A stretch of DNA of 64,000 bases, taken from assembly GCF_018614875.1 (NCBI RefSeq), contig NZ_JAGGNW010000010.1, positions 1 to 64,000 of the forward strand, read 5' to 3'. Shown here in pieces: positions 16,942 through 26,711 of the stretch. This stretch comes from Variovorax paradoxus (GTDB lineage Bacteria; Pseudomonadota; Gammaproteobacteria; Burkholderiales; Burkholderiaceae_C). Every line of letters starts with the position of its first letter. The first letter of the stretch is position 1. The notes under the pieces were generated by a model that had not been told where the DNA came from, did not search any database, and worked only from the letters and a program-made list of their open reading frames with translations. A program made the translations under genes and the position numbers.

Positions 16942-19900
16942 ATGACCTTGTTGAAAGACCTCATCACCATCCCGGAGCGGGTGCACCAGGGCGACTTCGT
17001 CCTGCAGTTGTCCAAGGGCGTGACCGAGCCCGATCAGACCCTGCGTGACTACGTTGTCACGCCGCAGCTAGTGGACGCCTTCGCCAACGCGCTGGGCTTC
17101 ATCCAGCAGGCGGTGCAGACCGGCGGCAGCAAGGCGGCCTATCTGCATGGCAGTTTCGGTTCTGGTAAGAGCCACTTCATGGCGGTGCTGAACCTGCTGC
17201 TGGCGGGCAACACCCAGGCCCGGGCGACGCCCGAGTTGGCTGATGTAGTGGCCCGCCACGGCTGGACCGATGGGCGCAAGTTCCTGCTCGTGCCGTACCA
17301 CATGATCGGCGCACGCGACATGGAGTCGGCCATCCTCGGGCAGTACGCCGAGTTCGTCCGCAAGAAGCATCCGGATGCCCCGGTGCCTGGCTTCTACTTG
17401 GCCGAGGGCATGTTCAAAGATGCGCGCGACCTGCGTGAACGAATGGGCGATGACGCCTTCTTTGCCAAGCTCAACGAGGGGGCCAGTGGTGGTGGCGAAG
17501 GTGGCTGGGGAGCGTTCGAAAGCGGCTGGGATGCTGTGGCTTTCGAGGCAGCGATGCTGGAAGCGCCCAATGGCGAAGAGCGTTCGCGCCTGGTGGGCGA
17601 CCTGATCACGCAGTTTTTCTCGGCCTACCGGACCCTGGCGGGTAGTGGCGAATCGTTCGTGTCGCTCGACGATGGTCTGAGCATCATGAGCCGGCACGCC
17701 AAGGCGCTGGGCTACGACGCCGTCATTCTGTTCCTGGACGAACTGGTGTTGTGGCTGGCCAGCCATGCGGCTGACGTCAACTTCGTCAGCCGTGAGGGCA
17801 CCAAGCTGGTCAAGCTGGTGGAAGCCACCAACGCCGACCGACCCATTCCGCTGATCAGCTTCGTGGCGCGGCAGCGTGATCTTCGCGACCTGGTGGGCGA
17901 GAACCTGGCCGGTTCGGTGCAGGTGCAGTTCAGCGACGTACTGAAACACTGGGAGGCTCGCTTCCACCGCATCACCCTGGAAGACCGCAACCTACCGGCC
18001 ATTGCCGAGAAACGCGTGCTGCGCCCGGTGGATGAGGCTGCGCGGCAGATGTTGCAGAGCACCTTCGACGATCTGTTGAAGATGCGCAAGGACGTGTTGG
18101 ACACGCTGCTGACCACCACGGCCGATCGAGACATGTTCCGTAAGGTGTATCCGTTCTCGCCGGCGCTGGTGCAGACCTTGATTGCCGTGTCGGCCGCTCT
18201 GCAGCGTGAGCGCACAGCGCTCAAGCTGATGCTGCAGTTGCTGGTCGACCGGCGCGCAGACCTGGAGCTCGGCCAACTGATTCCTGTGGGTGATCTGTAC
18301 GACGCCATTGCCGAGGGTGATGAGCCCTTCAGCGAAGGCATGCGTCTGCACTTCGAGAACGCCAAGCGCCTGTACAACCAGCGCTTGCTGCCCATGCTGG
18401 AGCGGCAGCACAACGTCACCTGGGAGGCCATCAAGCTGGCCCAGGCTGATCCAGCGGCCGCCAAGAACCTGCGTAACGACGCACGTCTATTGAAGACGTT
18501 GCTGCTTAGCGCACTCGTGCCGGAAGTCGAGGCGTTGAAGGCATTGACTGGCCCGCGATTGGCGGCCCTGAATCACGGTACCTTTAAGTCGCCGATTCAA
18601 GGCCGTGAGGGGGCCGACATCATTCGAAAGTGTCGCGATTGGGCCAGCGAGATCGGCGAAATCAAGATCACCGAAGATTTGCAGCCCGTGATTTCGCTGC
18701 AGGTGACCGGCATTGACATCGAACCCATTCTGCGTGCGGCGGAGGCCAACGACAACCCGGGCAACCGCCGCAAGCGGATCCGCGAGGCCCTGTTCAAGGA
18801 ACTCGAGATCGTGGACACGGGCGACCTGTTCAACACCTACGCGTTCAACTGGCGCGGCACGCGACGTGAGGTCGAGCTGCTGTACGAGAACGTGCGCGAA
18901 ATGACCGACGACCGTCTGCGTGGCCGTTCTGGCACTTGGACGGTGGTGCTGGACTTCCCCTTCGACGACGTGAACTTTGGCCCGGCAGATGACTTGGCGC
19001 GGCTGGCGACATACCGCGGCGGAGACACCAAGACGCTGGTGTGGATTCCCTCGTTCCTGAGCAACAAGGCCTTGGCCGACCTGGGCCGCCTGGTGGTGCT
19101 GGACTACATCCTGCAGGGCGATCGCTTCGAGACCTATGCGGGCCACCTGTCTTTTGTGGACCGTGTGCAGGCGAAGGCGCTGGCCCGAAACCAACTGGAT
19201 CAACTGCGCATCAAGCTGCGCTCGCAACTCGAAGTGGCCTACGGCATCAGTACCGAACCTCGAGATGCGGTCAGCAGCCCGCTGACGGCCGACCAGCAGT
19301 TCCGCTCGCTCGACCCAACCCTGTCACCGCGGCCGCCCGTTGGCGCAGATTTCAAGTCGGCCTTTGAGAGCCTGCTGGGGCAGTTATTCGCCCACCAGTA
19401 TCCCGCTCACCCCGAGTTCGACACCGAGATCAAGCCGGCTGTCATTCGCAAAATCTGGCCTGAAGTGCAGAAGGCCATCGAGGCGCCGGGGCAACGCGGC
19501 TTGGTACAGGACACCGGTCTTCGCAAGCTGGTGCGTTCCGTGGTCAACCCCTGCCAACTGGGGCAGATGGCGGAAACGCACCTGCTGATCGAGCCGCACT
19601 GGCAATCGCGTTTTTCGCAGAGCCACGCGCGGGACGGTGGTGGACCGATCACCGTGGCCAAGCTGCGACAGTGGATCGACATGCCTGCACCCATGGGGCT
19701 GCCGCTGGAGCTGCAGAACCTCATCATCCTTGCGTTCGCTGCATCCACTAGCCGCCGTTTCACGATGCGCGGTGGCCCTTTTGAGCCATCTGTGGACAGC
19801 ATGCCGGATGAGCTGGAGCTGAAGGAGCAATCGTTGCCGAATACGGTCGACTGGCAACTCGCGTTGCAGCGTGCATCCAGCCTGTTCGGCTTGACCCTGG

Positions 19901-20637
19901 GCCAGACGCTCAATGCTGCCAATGTGGGCAAGCTGGTGGATGAGGTCAAGCAGAAGGTCGCGGAGAAGCGCGACGCGGCGACCCGCCTGGTGGTCCAGGT
20001 GCGTGATCGGGCGGGCCGATATGCGGCCGGGGTAACGGGCGCTCGCCAGCAAACCGCCGAGTCCGCGCAGTCCTTGCTGGCCGCGGTGGCATCAGCGGCC
20101 GACTCGGAGGTCGTCACCGCGCTGGGGGGGGCCGACCTGCAAACGTCGGAGGCCGCTGTTGGGCGAGCGTTGGGGCAGGCGAAGGCCTGTGCGGATGCGC
20201 TGGAAGCGGGCAACTACTGGCAGCTGTTCGACGTCGTGTTGAAGATGAGCGATCACCGGTCCGATGCAGCCCAGGTGATCGGCCGACGCTTGGCCGAGGT
20301 GCTGACCAGTGATGAGCACGTGTTGGCATTGAAAGGTCGGCTCGACGAGTTGTACCGCGACGCCATGGGCTTGCTCGCCTCAGCCGTACCCGCGCCTACA
20401 CCGGCGCCCGATCCAGTTCCAGTACCAACGCCTGGTGTGCCTGCACCCGCGCCCGTGACGATCCCTCCAGTGCCGGCCAATCTGGCACCCGAAGTGGTGG
20501 CCGAGAAGCAGCAGTTGCATCTGAGCGGCGCTGAGGCTATGGCTGCGCTGGATGAACTGAAGGCCCGTATGGCCAGCGAACGGGATCTGGAGCTGACACT
20601 CAGCTGGCGTCTGCAGCGCAAGGGCACCCAGCTATGA
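16942..20637 (+). CDS. pglY: BREX type 2 ATPase PglY (DUF6079)
   Basis: P-loop ATPase of 1231 residues, the type 2 counterpart of BrxC. Walker A, GSFGSGKS, is at residues 70-77; the Walker B-like strand AVILFLDELVLWL lies near 255-270. The middle is long and helical, and residues about 1145-1180 form a proline-rich linker (PAPTPAPDPVPVPTPG) before a short helical end, which may tether it to PglZ or another subunit. ATG start with a GAGG-containing ribosome site, and its stop overlaps the pglZ start (ATGA). In BREX these large ATPases are believed to assemble with PglZ and PglX on DNA; no enzymatic role beyond ATP hydrolysis is certain. Confidence 0.92.
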   Translation: MTLLKDLITIPERVHQGDFVLQLSKGVTEPDQTLRDYVVTPQLVDAFANALGFIQQAVQTGGSKAAYLHGSFGSGKSHFMAVLNLLLAGNTQARATPELADVVARHGWTDGRKFLLVPYHMIGARDMESAILGQYAEFVRKKHPDAPVPGFYLAEGMFKDARDLRERMGDDAFFAKLNEGASGGGEGGWGAFESGWDAVAFEAAMLEAPNGEERSRLVGDLITQFFSAYRTLAGSGESFVSLDDGLSIMSRHAKALGYDAVILFLDELVLWLASHAADVNFVSREGTKLVKLVEATNADRPIPLISFVARQRDLRDLVGENLAGSVQVQFSDVLKHWEARFHRITLEDRNLPAIAEKRVLRPVDEAARQMLQSTFDDLLKMRKDVLDTLLTTTADRDMFRKVYPFSPALVQTLIAVSAALQRERTALKLMLQLLVDRRADLELGQLIPVGDLYDAIAEGDEPFSEGMRLHFENAKRLYNQRLLPMLERQHNVTWEAIKLAQADPAAAKNLRNDARLLKTLLLSALVPEVEALKALTGPRLAALNHGTFKSPIQGREGADIIRKCRDWASEIGEIKITEDLQPVISLQVTGIDIEPILRAAEANDNPGNRRKRIREALFKELEIVDTGDLFNTYAFNWRGTRREVELLYENVREMTDDRLRGRSGTWTVVLDFPFDDVNFGPADDLARLATYRGGDTKTLVWIPSFLSNKALADLGRLVVLDYILQGDRFETYAGHLSFVDRVQAKALARNQLDQLRIKLRSQLEVAYGISTEPRDAVSSPLTADQQFRSLDPTLSPRPPVGADFKSAFESLLGQLFAHQYPAHPEFDTEIKPAVIRKIWPEVQKAIEAPGQRGLVQDTGLRKLVRSVVNPCQLGQMAETHLLIEPHWQSRFSQSHARDGGGPITVAKLRQWIDMPAPMGLPLELQNLIILAFAASTSRRFTMRGGPFEPSVDSMPDELELKEQSLPNTVDWQLALQRASSLFGLTLGQTLNAANVGKLVDEVKQKVAEKRDAATRLVVQVRDRAGRYAAGVTGARQQTAESAQSLLAAVASAADSEVVTALGGADLQTSEAAVGRALGQAKACADALEAGNYWQLFDVVLKMSDHRSDAAQVIGRRLAEVLTSDEHVLALKGRLDELYRDAMGLLASAVPAPTPAPDPVPVPTPGVPAPAPVTIPPVPANLAPEVVAEKQQLHLSGAEAMAALDELKARMASERDLELTLSWRLQRKGTQL

Positions 20638-23327
20638 GTTTGTCGACGCCGCAGATCAAGGCGCAACTGGAGCGTGTGCTGGACAGCGACCCAACGGCGC
20701 AGGCCGTTGCGATTCGCGCGGCCGCCAAACAGGTCTGGCCAGAGACAGTCAGCCCGCATGGGAAGCAGTTTCTGCTGCGCTGGTGCGAATCGTCGTTGGC
20801 CATCCGTGAGGCGCTGTGTGAGCTGGAACAGATCGCGCCTCCGGCAACGGGCATGGTGGTGATCACGCCTTTATCGACGCATGAGGTTGCGGAGGACATC
20901 GCTGCCAGACTGGCTCGCGCGCGGGTGTTTCAGCCAGAAGGCTGGGACATCGTTCGCCTGATGTTCCAAGCCAAAGAGACCGACGCTCGTTTAGGCCGGT
21001 TTGCCTGGATGCCACAAGCCCTGATCGATGGCGCGGCGCAGGGCGACTATCAGCCTGTGGCCAACGGTTTTTTGGACCTGGAAACTGCCTGGCGCGAGGT
21101 GTTGGTGCGCTTTGTCGGGATCGAAGTCGCCCGGCCGGACGCGGTGACGCTGCTGGGCTGGTCGATGACGCCGGATGTAGATCCCCGATTGGGGCCTTTG
21201 CCGGCCGCAATGCGCTCGGCCATCTTGGCCTGGCTGGCTGAGAGCGCCGGCGTGGTGGGGGCCATGGTGCTGGGCTGCGTCGAAGCAGGTCGCACGAGTG
21301 ATGCGTTGCCGCTGGGGCTGGTCAGTGGTGTGATCTTTGCGGCAGACGGTGAAGGGCAGGCTGTGCTGGGTCAGGCGGCGATCCGCCTGGAACGCTTCGT
21401 CAACGACAAGCATGTGGGCGTGAAGGAGGGCCGCGGCTGGGCCGCAGCTGCAGAGCAGGTTGTTCGGAGCTTGGGCGTGGAGGCCTGTCGGGCCGTACTG
21501 GACCGCGCCGATGTTCTGTTGCGCGATCTCCGAATTTCGGAGTTTGCGCAATTGAGCGACGTGCTGCCGTCTGCGCTCGACCAGCGGCTGACTGACTTTG
21601 CTTTGGCACTGAGTGCCCACGCGGCAGAGCCCACTGAAGCCAACCTCCAGCAGGTGGAACTGCAGGCTGATCGTGCGCTGAAGCACACACTGATGAACGA
21701 CCAGCGGCCACGCATGGAGCGTGTCGAGATGGCGCGGCGCTTGGCCCGTTGGCTGCTCAGCCCGATGGCCTCTGGAGCCTCGCTACCCGATTCGGTGGAA
21801 TGGCAAGCTGACCAGGGCGCCTACGTTGATTGGGCCCGATTCAGGCTGCTGGGTGGCGATGAGTTGACCGAGTTGTCGGACGCGTATGCGGCGTGTCGCC
21901 AGGCGGCCATTGCCCGACGCAACGCCTTTGCCAAGCCTTTTGCCCATGCGCTGGTGCAATGGAACGCGCAGACGCCTGCGGACAGCGGGCGAGTCGTACC
22001 ACTGGAGCATGTGTTGGACCGCGTGATTGCTCCGATTGCCACGGTGCAGCCTACGCTGCTGCTGGTGATGGATGGCTTGAGCAACAGCATCTTCCGTGAA
22101 CTGTTCGCGCGGGCTGCCAGCCATGGCTGGGCCGAACTGGTGCCCACCTCACAGGGCAAGCCCTTCGTTGGCGTCGCCGCAGTTCCCACGATCACCGAGG
22201 TGAGCCGGACCAGCCTGCTGTGCGGCCGACTGACCACGGGCGCTCAAGCGCAAGAGAAGCTGGGCTTTGCGACGCATCTTGCCTTGATGGCAACGAGCCG
22301 GGCAGAGTTTGCGCCCAGGGTCTTCCACAAGGGCGACTTGGCCGATGCCGGGAATCTGGCACCGGAAGTGCGCGCTGCGATCGCTAACCAAAAGCAGCAG
22401 GTTGTGGGCGTGGTCTACAACGCCGTGGACGATCACCTCAGCGGGCCGGATCAACTCAACCAGCGCTGGACGCTGGAGGAGCTGCGCCTGCTGCTGCCCT
22501 TGTTGCGGGAAGCCCGCGAAGCCCGGCGCGTGGTGATCATCACAGCTGACCATGGCCACCTGCTGGAGGATGGGACCACTCAGATTCCCGGTGGCGAAAG
22601 TGACCGCTGGCGGTTGGGCCGGACTGCGACATCCCCGCAGGAGTTGGCTGTCGGTGGTGGCCGGGTGGTCACCAGTGATGGCTCCAATGCGGTGGTTTGC
22701 CTTTGGGGTGAAAGCAGCCGCTATGCGGGCCGCAAGAACGGCTACCACGGCGGCCTGTCGCCCCAGGAGCTGACGGTGCCGCTGAGCGTGTTTGCCCCGT
22801 TGGGCACCAGCCTTGTGGGCTGGAGCCCTGCGCCGCCGAACCAGCCGGAGTGGTGGGAGCTACCGCCTCTCCGGCAATCCAAGAAGCCGGTGACCGCGGC
22901 GCCTCAACCAAAGGCTGCCCGCAAGAGGCCGATGCAGACCGAGGCGCAGTCCGGGCTTTTCGCGTCGGTCGAATTGCCGCCACCAACGGTGGATGTGGTG
23001 GTCAACGATTGGATTGCCTGCTTGCTGTCCAGTCCGATCTATGTATCTCAGCGCCAACTGGCAGCGCGTGTGGCCTTGCCGGACGACAAGATGCGGCTGC
23101 TGCTGGAGGCGCTTGCCGAACGTGGCGGGAAGTTGTCGCGAGCGGCTTTGGCGAATCGCCTGTCGCTGCCAGAGGTTCGCATGGGTGGTTTGCTGAGCGC
23201 TGTGCGCCGTATGCTGAACGTGGACCAGGCGGCGGTGCTCACTGTCGATGAGGCTGCTGGGTCGATTGACCTCAACATCACTTTGCTGCAACAGCAGTTC
23301 AAGTTGCCCAAGCAAGGAGGCGAGTGA
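20634..23327 (+). CDS. pglZ: BREX type 2 phosphatase-like protein PglZ
   Basis: The defining BREX protein, 897 residues, with an alkaline-phosphatase-superfamily core. LLLVMDGLSNSIFREL near residue 476 gives the first metal-ligand aspartate, TITEVSRTSLLCG near 518 the nucleophile-like serine/threonine segment, and IITADHGHLLEDG near 634 the DHGH metal ligands. The C-terminal 150 residues contain winged-helix-like stretches (SQRQLAARVALPDDKMRLLLEAL). It overlaps pglY and brxD by four or fewer bases, so the block pglY-pglZ-brxD-brxHI is translationally coupled. In BREX the protein is needed for both defence and modification and is thought to be a core structural or nuclease/phosphatase component. 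Confidence 0.93.
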   Translation: MSLSTPQIKAQLERVLDSDPTAQAVAIRAAAKQVWPETVSPHGKQFLLRWCESSLAIREALCELEQIAPPATGMVVITPLSTHEVAEDIAARLARARVFQPEGWDIVRLMFQAKETDARLGRFAWMPQALIDGAAQGDYQPVANGFLDLETAWREVLVRFVGIEVARPDAVTLLGWSMTPDVDPRLGPLPAAMRSAILAWLAESAGVVGAMVLGCVEAGRTSDALPLGLVSGVIFAADGEGQAVLGQAAIRLERFVNDKHVGVKEGRGWAAAAEQVVRSLGVEACRAVLDRADVLLRDLRISEFAQLSDVLPSALDQRLTDFALALSAHAAEPTEANLQQVELQADRALKHTLMNDQRPRMERVEMARRLARWLLSPMASGASLPDSVEWQADQGAYVDWARFRLLGGDELTELSDAYAACRQAAIARRNAFAKPFAHALVQWNAQTPADSGRVVPLEHVLDRVIAPIATVQPTLLLVMDGLSNSIFRELFARAASHGWAELVPTSQGKPFVGVAAVPTITEVSRTSLLCGRLTTGAQAQEKLGFATHLALMATSRAEFAPRVFHKGDLADAGNLAPEVRAAIANQKQQVVGVVYNAVDDHLSGPDQLNQRWTLEELRLLLPLLREAREARRVVIITADHGHLLEDGTTQIPGGESDRWRLGRTATSPQELAVGGGRVVTSDGSNAVVCLWGESSRYAGRKNGYHGGLSPQELTVPLSVFAPLGTSLVGWSPAPPNQPEWWELPPLRQSKKPVTAAPQPKAARKRPMQTEAQSGLFASVELPPPTVDVVVNDWIACLLSSPIYVSQRQLAARVALPDDKMRLLLEALAERGGKLSRAALANRLSLPEVRMGGLLSAVRRMLNVDQAAVLTVDEAAGSIDLNITLLQQQFKLPKQGGE

Positions 23328-24637
23328 TGATCAGCCCGGCGCGCAGAGAGGACCTTGTCGGCGCACTGCGTCGAGGCACCGTTCCAAGCAGTGGTCTTGA
23401 TGCCTTGGCCGTGGGCATTGAGACCTTCGCGCCCACGCTCATTGAGGAGCTGGAATCGGTGGCGTCTGGCCGTGGCGGCTTCAAGGCGGTGCGTGGCGAG
23501 TACGGCACCGGAAAAACCTTCTTCGGACGTTGGCTGCAGGAGCGTGCCCGCTCTCGAGGCTTCGCCGCGACCGAAGTCCAGATCAACGAGTCCGATACGC
23601 CGCTACATCGGCTGGAGACCGTCTACCGACGACTTGTTGAGCGTCTAGGGACGGCTGACATGGCCAGCGGTGCATTCAGAAGCGTGATCGACGGCTGGTT
23701 CTACGCGCTGGAGCAGGATGTGCTGGCCGACCCGACCGTGGATCCTGACGATGCGCAGGGATTGCTACAGCGGACGGACGCGCTCATGGAAGCCCGTCTT
23801 AGCGCCATCAGCAAGACCGCCCCCGCTTTTTCAGCTGTGCTGCGCACTTACCGGCAAGCACTGTCCAACAACGATGGCATGCTCGCCGAGGGCCTGATCA
23901 GTTGGTTGGCCGGGCAACCCAACGTGGCGGCCAGCGTGAAGCGTGCAGCAGGCATCAAAGGCGATCTGGATCACTTTGGGGCAAGCAACTTCCTGGTGGG
24001 CCTGCTCACAATCTTGCGAGACAGCGGATTTGTGGGCCTCGTGATGGTGCTGGACGAGGTGGAGACACTTCAACGCATGCGCACCGACACGCGCGAGAAA
24101 GGGCTCAATGCCCTGCGGCAGTGGATCGACGAGATCGATGCAGGCCGCTACCCCGGGCTGTACCTAGTCATCACCGGTACGCCTGCTTTCTTTGACGGTC
24201 CGCAGGGCGTGCAACGGCTGGCGCCGCTGGCCCAACGGCTGCATGTGGACTTTGGAACAGATCGCAGGTTCGATAACCCAAGAGCTGTCCAGATTCGCCT
24301 GGCCCCGTTTGACCACAGCGCTCTGCTCTCGGTGGGGCGACGTGTGCGCGACATTTACGCAGAGGGACGAGAGCACGAGCAGCGCCTACGGGCCGTTGTC
24401 GACGACGGCTACCTAGACACCTTGGCCCGGGCCGTTGCGGGTGGGCTCGGGGGCAAGGTAGGCGTGGCGCCCCGCCTGTTCTTGAGGAAGCTCGTCGCAG
24501 ATGTTCTGGATCGCGTGGACCTGCACGCAGATTTCGACCCGCGTCAGCACTACTCCTTGACCCTTGCCGAGACCGAGATGTCCGCCATTGAGCGGGCTGC
24601 GGCGAGCGCGAGCTCCGTGGACGACATCGAGTTGTGA
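23327..24637 (+). CDS. brxD: BREX type 2 ATP-binding protein BrxD
   Basis: P-loop ATPase of about 436 residues, AAA type. Walker A GEYGTGKTFF is near residues 57-66 and Walker B GLVMVLDEVETLQRM near 237-251, followed by a YLVITGTPAFF sensor segment. I chose the ATG at 23327 because a GGAGG ribosome site lies six bases upstream; the GTG three bases earlier gives poor spacing. The ATG shares one base with the pglZ stop. Its stop overlaps the brxHI start. BrxD occurs with BrxHI in type 2 BREX and probably loads or regulates the helicase; that is inference from gene linkage. Confidence 0.9.
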   Translation: MISPARREDLVGALRRGTVPSSGLDALAVGIETFAPTLIEELESVASGRGGFKAVRGEYGTGKTFFGRWLQERARSRGFAATEVQINESDTPLHRLETVYRRLVERLGTADMASGAFRSVIDGWFYALEQDVLADPTVDPDDAQGLLQRTDALMEARLSAISKTAPAFSAVLRTYRQALSNNDGMLAEGLISWLAGQPNVAASVKRAAGIKGDLDHFGASNFLVGLLTILRDSGFVGLVMVLDEVETLQRMRTDTREKGLNALRQWIDEIDAGRYPGLYLVITGTPAFFDGPQGVQRLAPLAQRLHVDFGTDRRFDNPRAVQIRLAPFDHSALLSVGRRVRDIYAEGREHEQRLRAVVDDGYLDTLARAVAGGLGGKVGVAPRLFLRKLVADVLDRVDLHADFDPRQHYSLTLAETEMSAIERAAASASSVDDIEL

Positions 24638-26673
24638 GCGAGTTCGAGCAGTTGCACCCGTCCCTCCAATACCACGTGGTCAACACGTTGGGATGGAGCA
24701 CGCTGCGCCCCACGCAGTTAGCTGCGATTCCGCCGATTCATGCGGGGGCGCACTGCCTGTTGTTGGCGCCCACGGCGGGGGGGAAGACTGAGGCGGCGGT
24801 AATCCCCATCCTGTCCAGGATGCTGAAGGAGTCTTGGCCTGGGACGAGCGTCCTGTACATCTGCCCCATCAAGGCACTGCTGAACAATCTTGAGCACCGG
24901 CTGACCCACTACGCTGGGCTTGTCGGCCGCACGGTGGAGGTTTGGCATGGCGATGTGTCCCAGTCTCGCAAGAAGAAGGCACTGAAAGAAGCGCCCGACA
25001 TCCTGCTGACGACGCCGGAATCGATCGAAGCGATGCTGATCTCCGTCCGGGTGGACCGGCCAAGCTGGTTCGGCAACTTGCGGACCGTGGTCGTGGACGA
25101 ACTGCACGCCTTTGCCGCAGATGACCGCGGTTGGCACATGAGATCGGTGCTGCAACGGCTTGAGCACTATTTGCCGCAACCGCTTCAGCGTATCGGTCTT
25201 TCTGCGACGGTCAGCAACCCGCAGGAGCTTCTGGAGTGGTTCGCTCCGGTCGGAGATCGGCAGGTGGTGGGCAGCGCCTCCGTAAGCACTGATGCCGATA
25301 TCACCATTGATCACGTTGGCAGCCTCGAGAACGCGGCGACGGTCATCTCACGTCTTCACCGAGGTGAGAAGCGCCTGGTGTTCTGTGACTCGCGCAGCAG
25401 CGCGGAGCAACTAAGCAGCATGCTCCGCGCCAAGGAGGTGCGAACCTTCGTAAGCCATGCGTCGCTGAGCGCGGCCGAGCGTCGGCAGGCTGAGGCGGCA
25501 TTTGGTGAAGAGAAGAATTGCGTAATAGTCGCGACATCGACGCTGGAGCTTGGCATCGATGTCGGAGATCTAGACCGCGTGCTTCAAATCGATTCGCCTT
25601 CAACCGTGTCGTCGTTCTTGCAGCGCATGGGGCGCACCGGCAGGCGGTCAGGAAGTCTGCGAAACTGCTTGTTCTTGACGACCAACCAGGACGCTTTCAT
25701 GCTGGCCTTAGGTGTCACCCATCTATGGTCGCAGGCCTGGGTGGAGGCCGCGCGACCGCCTGACGAGCCCTGGCCGATCGTCGGTCAACAGATTCTTGTG
25801 GCCACGCTGGAGCGGGGCGAATGGCCTATGGGCGAGGTCATCTCGTTGCTAGCGCGTTGCTTTCCGGAACTGCCGTCAGCTGGATTCAGGTCACTCGTTG
25901 ACCACATGATCCAGCAGGCATATCTGGACAGCGCAGAGGGGCTTGTTCGCATCGGCCCGCGCGCAGAACGCGAGTTCGGCCGTGGTCACTATCGCGATCT
26001 GCTGGCCTCCTTCAGCGGCTCTCAGCTCTTGACCGGCAAGTGCGGCAGCGCCGAGGTCGGATATATCGACCCAACAGTACTGACCGGCGAAGAGCCCCAA
26101 CGGCTGCTCCTCTTGGCCGGCCGCAGTTGGCTGGTGAAGGAGATCGAGTGGTCCAGACGTACGGTCTGGCTTGAGCCCGCGAAAGAAGGCGGAAAGGCCA
26201 GATGGATGGGCGGAGCTCGCAGTTTGAGCAAAGAAGTCTGTCAAGGCATCCGTGCCGCACTGGTAGAGGAAGCCCCGCCCGCTGTTCATCTGTCCCAGCG
26301 GGGCAAGATTGAACTTGCGGTCTTGACGGAAGAACTAGCGTTGTCTTCCGATACGCATTTCATGTCCAGGCTCGAAGGCACTCAGACGCGCACTTGGACG
26401 TTTGCTGGCACTAAGGAAAACCGGACCTACGCGCGGGCGGCGGCCAGCGGAGGGACACGCGTCAAGTTTGATGCGCTAAGTGTTCAGGCGCCGGCAGCCG
26501 CGCTGATATCTAAGGAAGAAGGCGAAACGACCGTCCAACTGACTGATGAAGAGTTGGTGACGTTTGCCGAGGGGATCAAGTTCGCCTCGTGTATCCCGTC
26601 GGTTTTGCTTTGCAGGACGATCGGTGCTCGCTTGTTCGCGGGTACCTTGAGCGATACATCCAGGTGCTCATGA
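24634..26673 (+). CDS. brxHI: BREX type 2 DEAD/DEAH-box helicase BrxHI
   Basis: Superfamily 2 helicase of 679 residues, an Lhr-like member of type 2 BREX. Walker A is LLLAPTAGGKTEAA (residues 43-54), the DExH box reads DELH (155-158), SAT motif III is IGLSATVSNP near residue 190, and motif VI is QRMGRTGRRSGS near 330. A C-terminal region of about 300 residues includes winged-helix-like parts as in Lhr. GTG start overlapping the brxD stop. The last residues (FASCIPSVLLCRTIGARLF) look like the normal family end, so the gene seems complete. It closes the operon; the next gene converges from the opposite strand 38 bases away. Confidence 0.9.
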   Translation: MSEFEQLHPSLQYHVVNTLGWSTLRPTQLAAIPPIHAGAHCLLLAPTAGGKTEAAVIPILSRMLKESWPGTSVLYICPIKALLNNLEHRLTHYAGLVGRTVEVWHGDVSQSRKKKALKEAPDILLTTPESIEAMLISVRVDRPSWFGNLRTVVVDELHAFAADDRGWHMRSVLQRLEHYLPQPLQRIGLSATVSNPQELLEWFAPVGDRQVVGSASVSTDADITIDHVGSLENAATVISRLHRGEKRLVFCDSRSSAEQLSSMLRAKEVRTFVSHASLSAAERRQAEAAFGEEKNCVIVATSTLELGIDVGDLDRVLQIDSPSTVSSFLQRMGRTGRRSGSLRNCLFLTTNQDAFMLALGVTHLWSQAWVEAARPPDEPWPIVGQQILVATLERGEWPMGEVISLLARCFPELPSAGFRSLVDHMIQQAYLDSAEGLVRIGPRAEREFGRGHYRDLLASFSGSQLLTGKCGSAEVGYIDPTVLTGEEPQRLLLLAGRSWLVKEIEWSRRTVWLEPAKEGGKARWMGGARSLSKEVCQGIRAALVEEAPPAVHLSQRGKIELAVLTEELALSSDTHFMSRLEGTQTRTWTFAGTKENRTYARAAASGGTRVKFDALSVQAPAAALISKEEGETTVQLTDEELVTFAEGIKFASCIPSVLLCRTIGARLFAGTLSDTSRCS

Positions 26674-26711
26674 GGGACAGTCGCCATCCCTGTCGTGGGT
26701 CTTGCTTGTCG

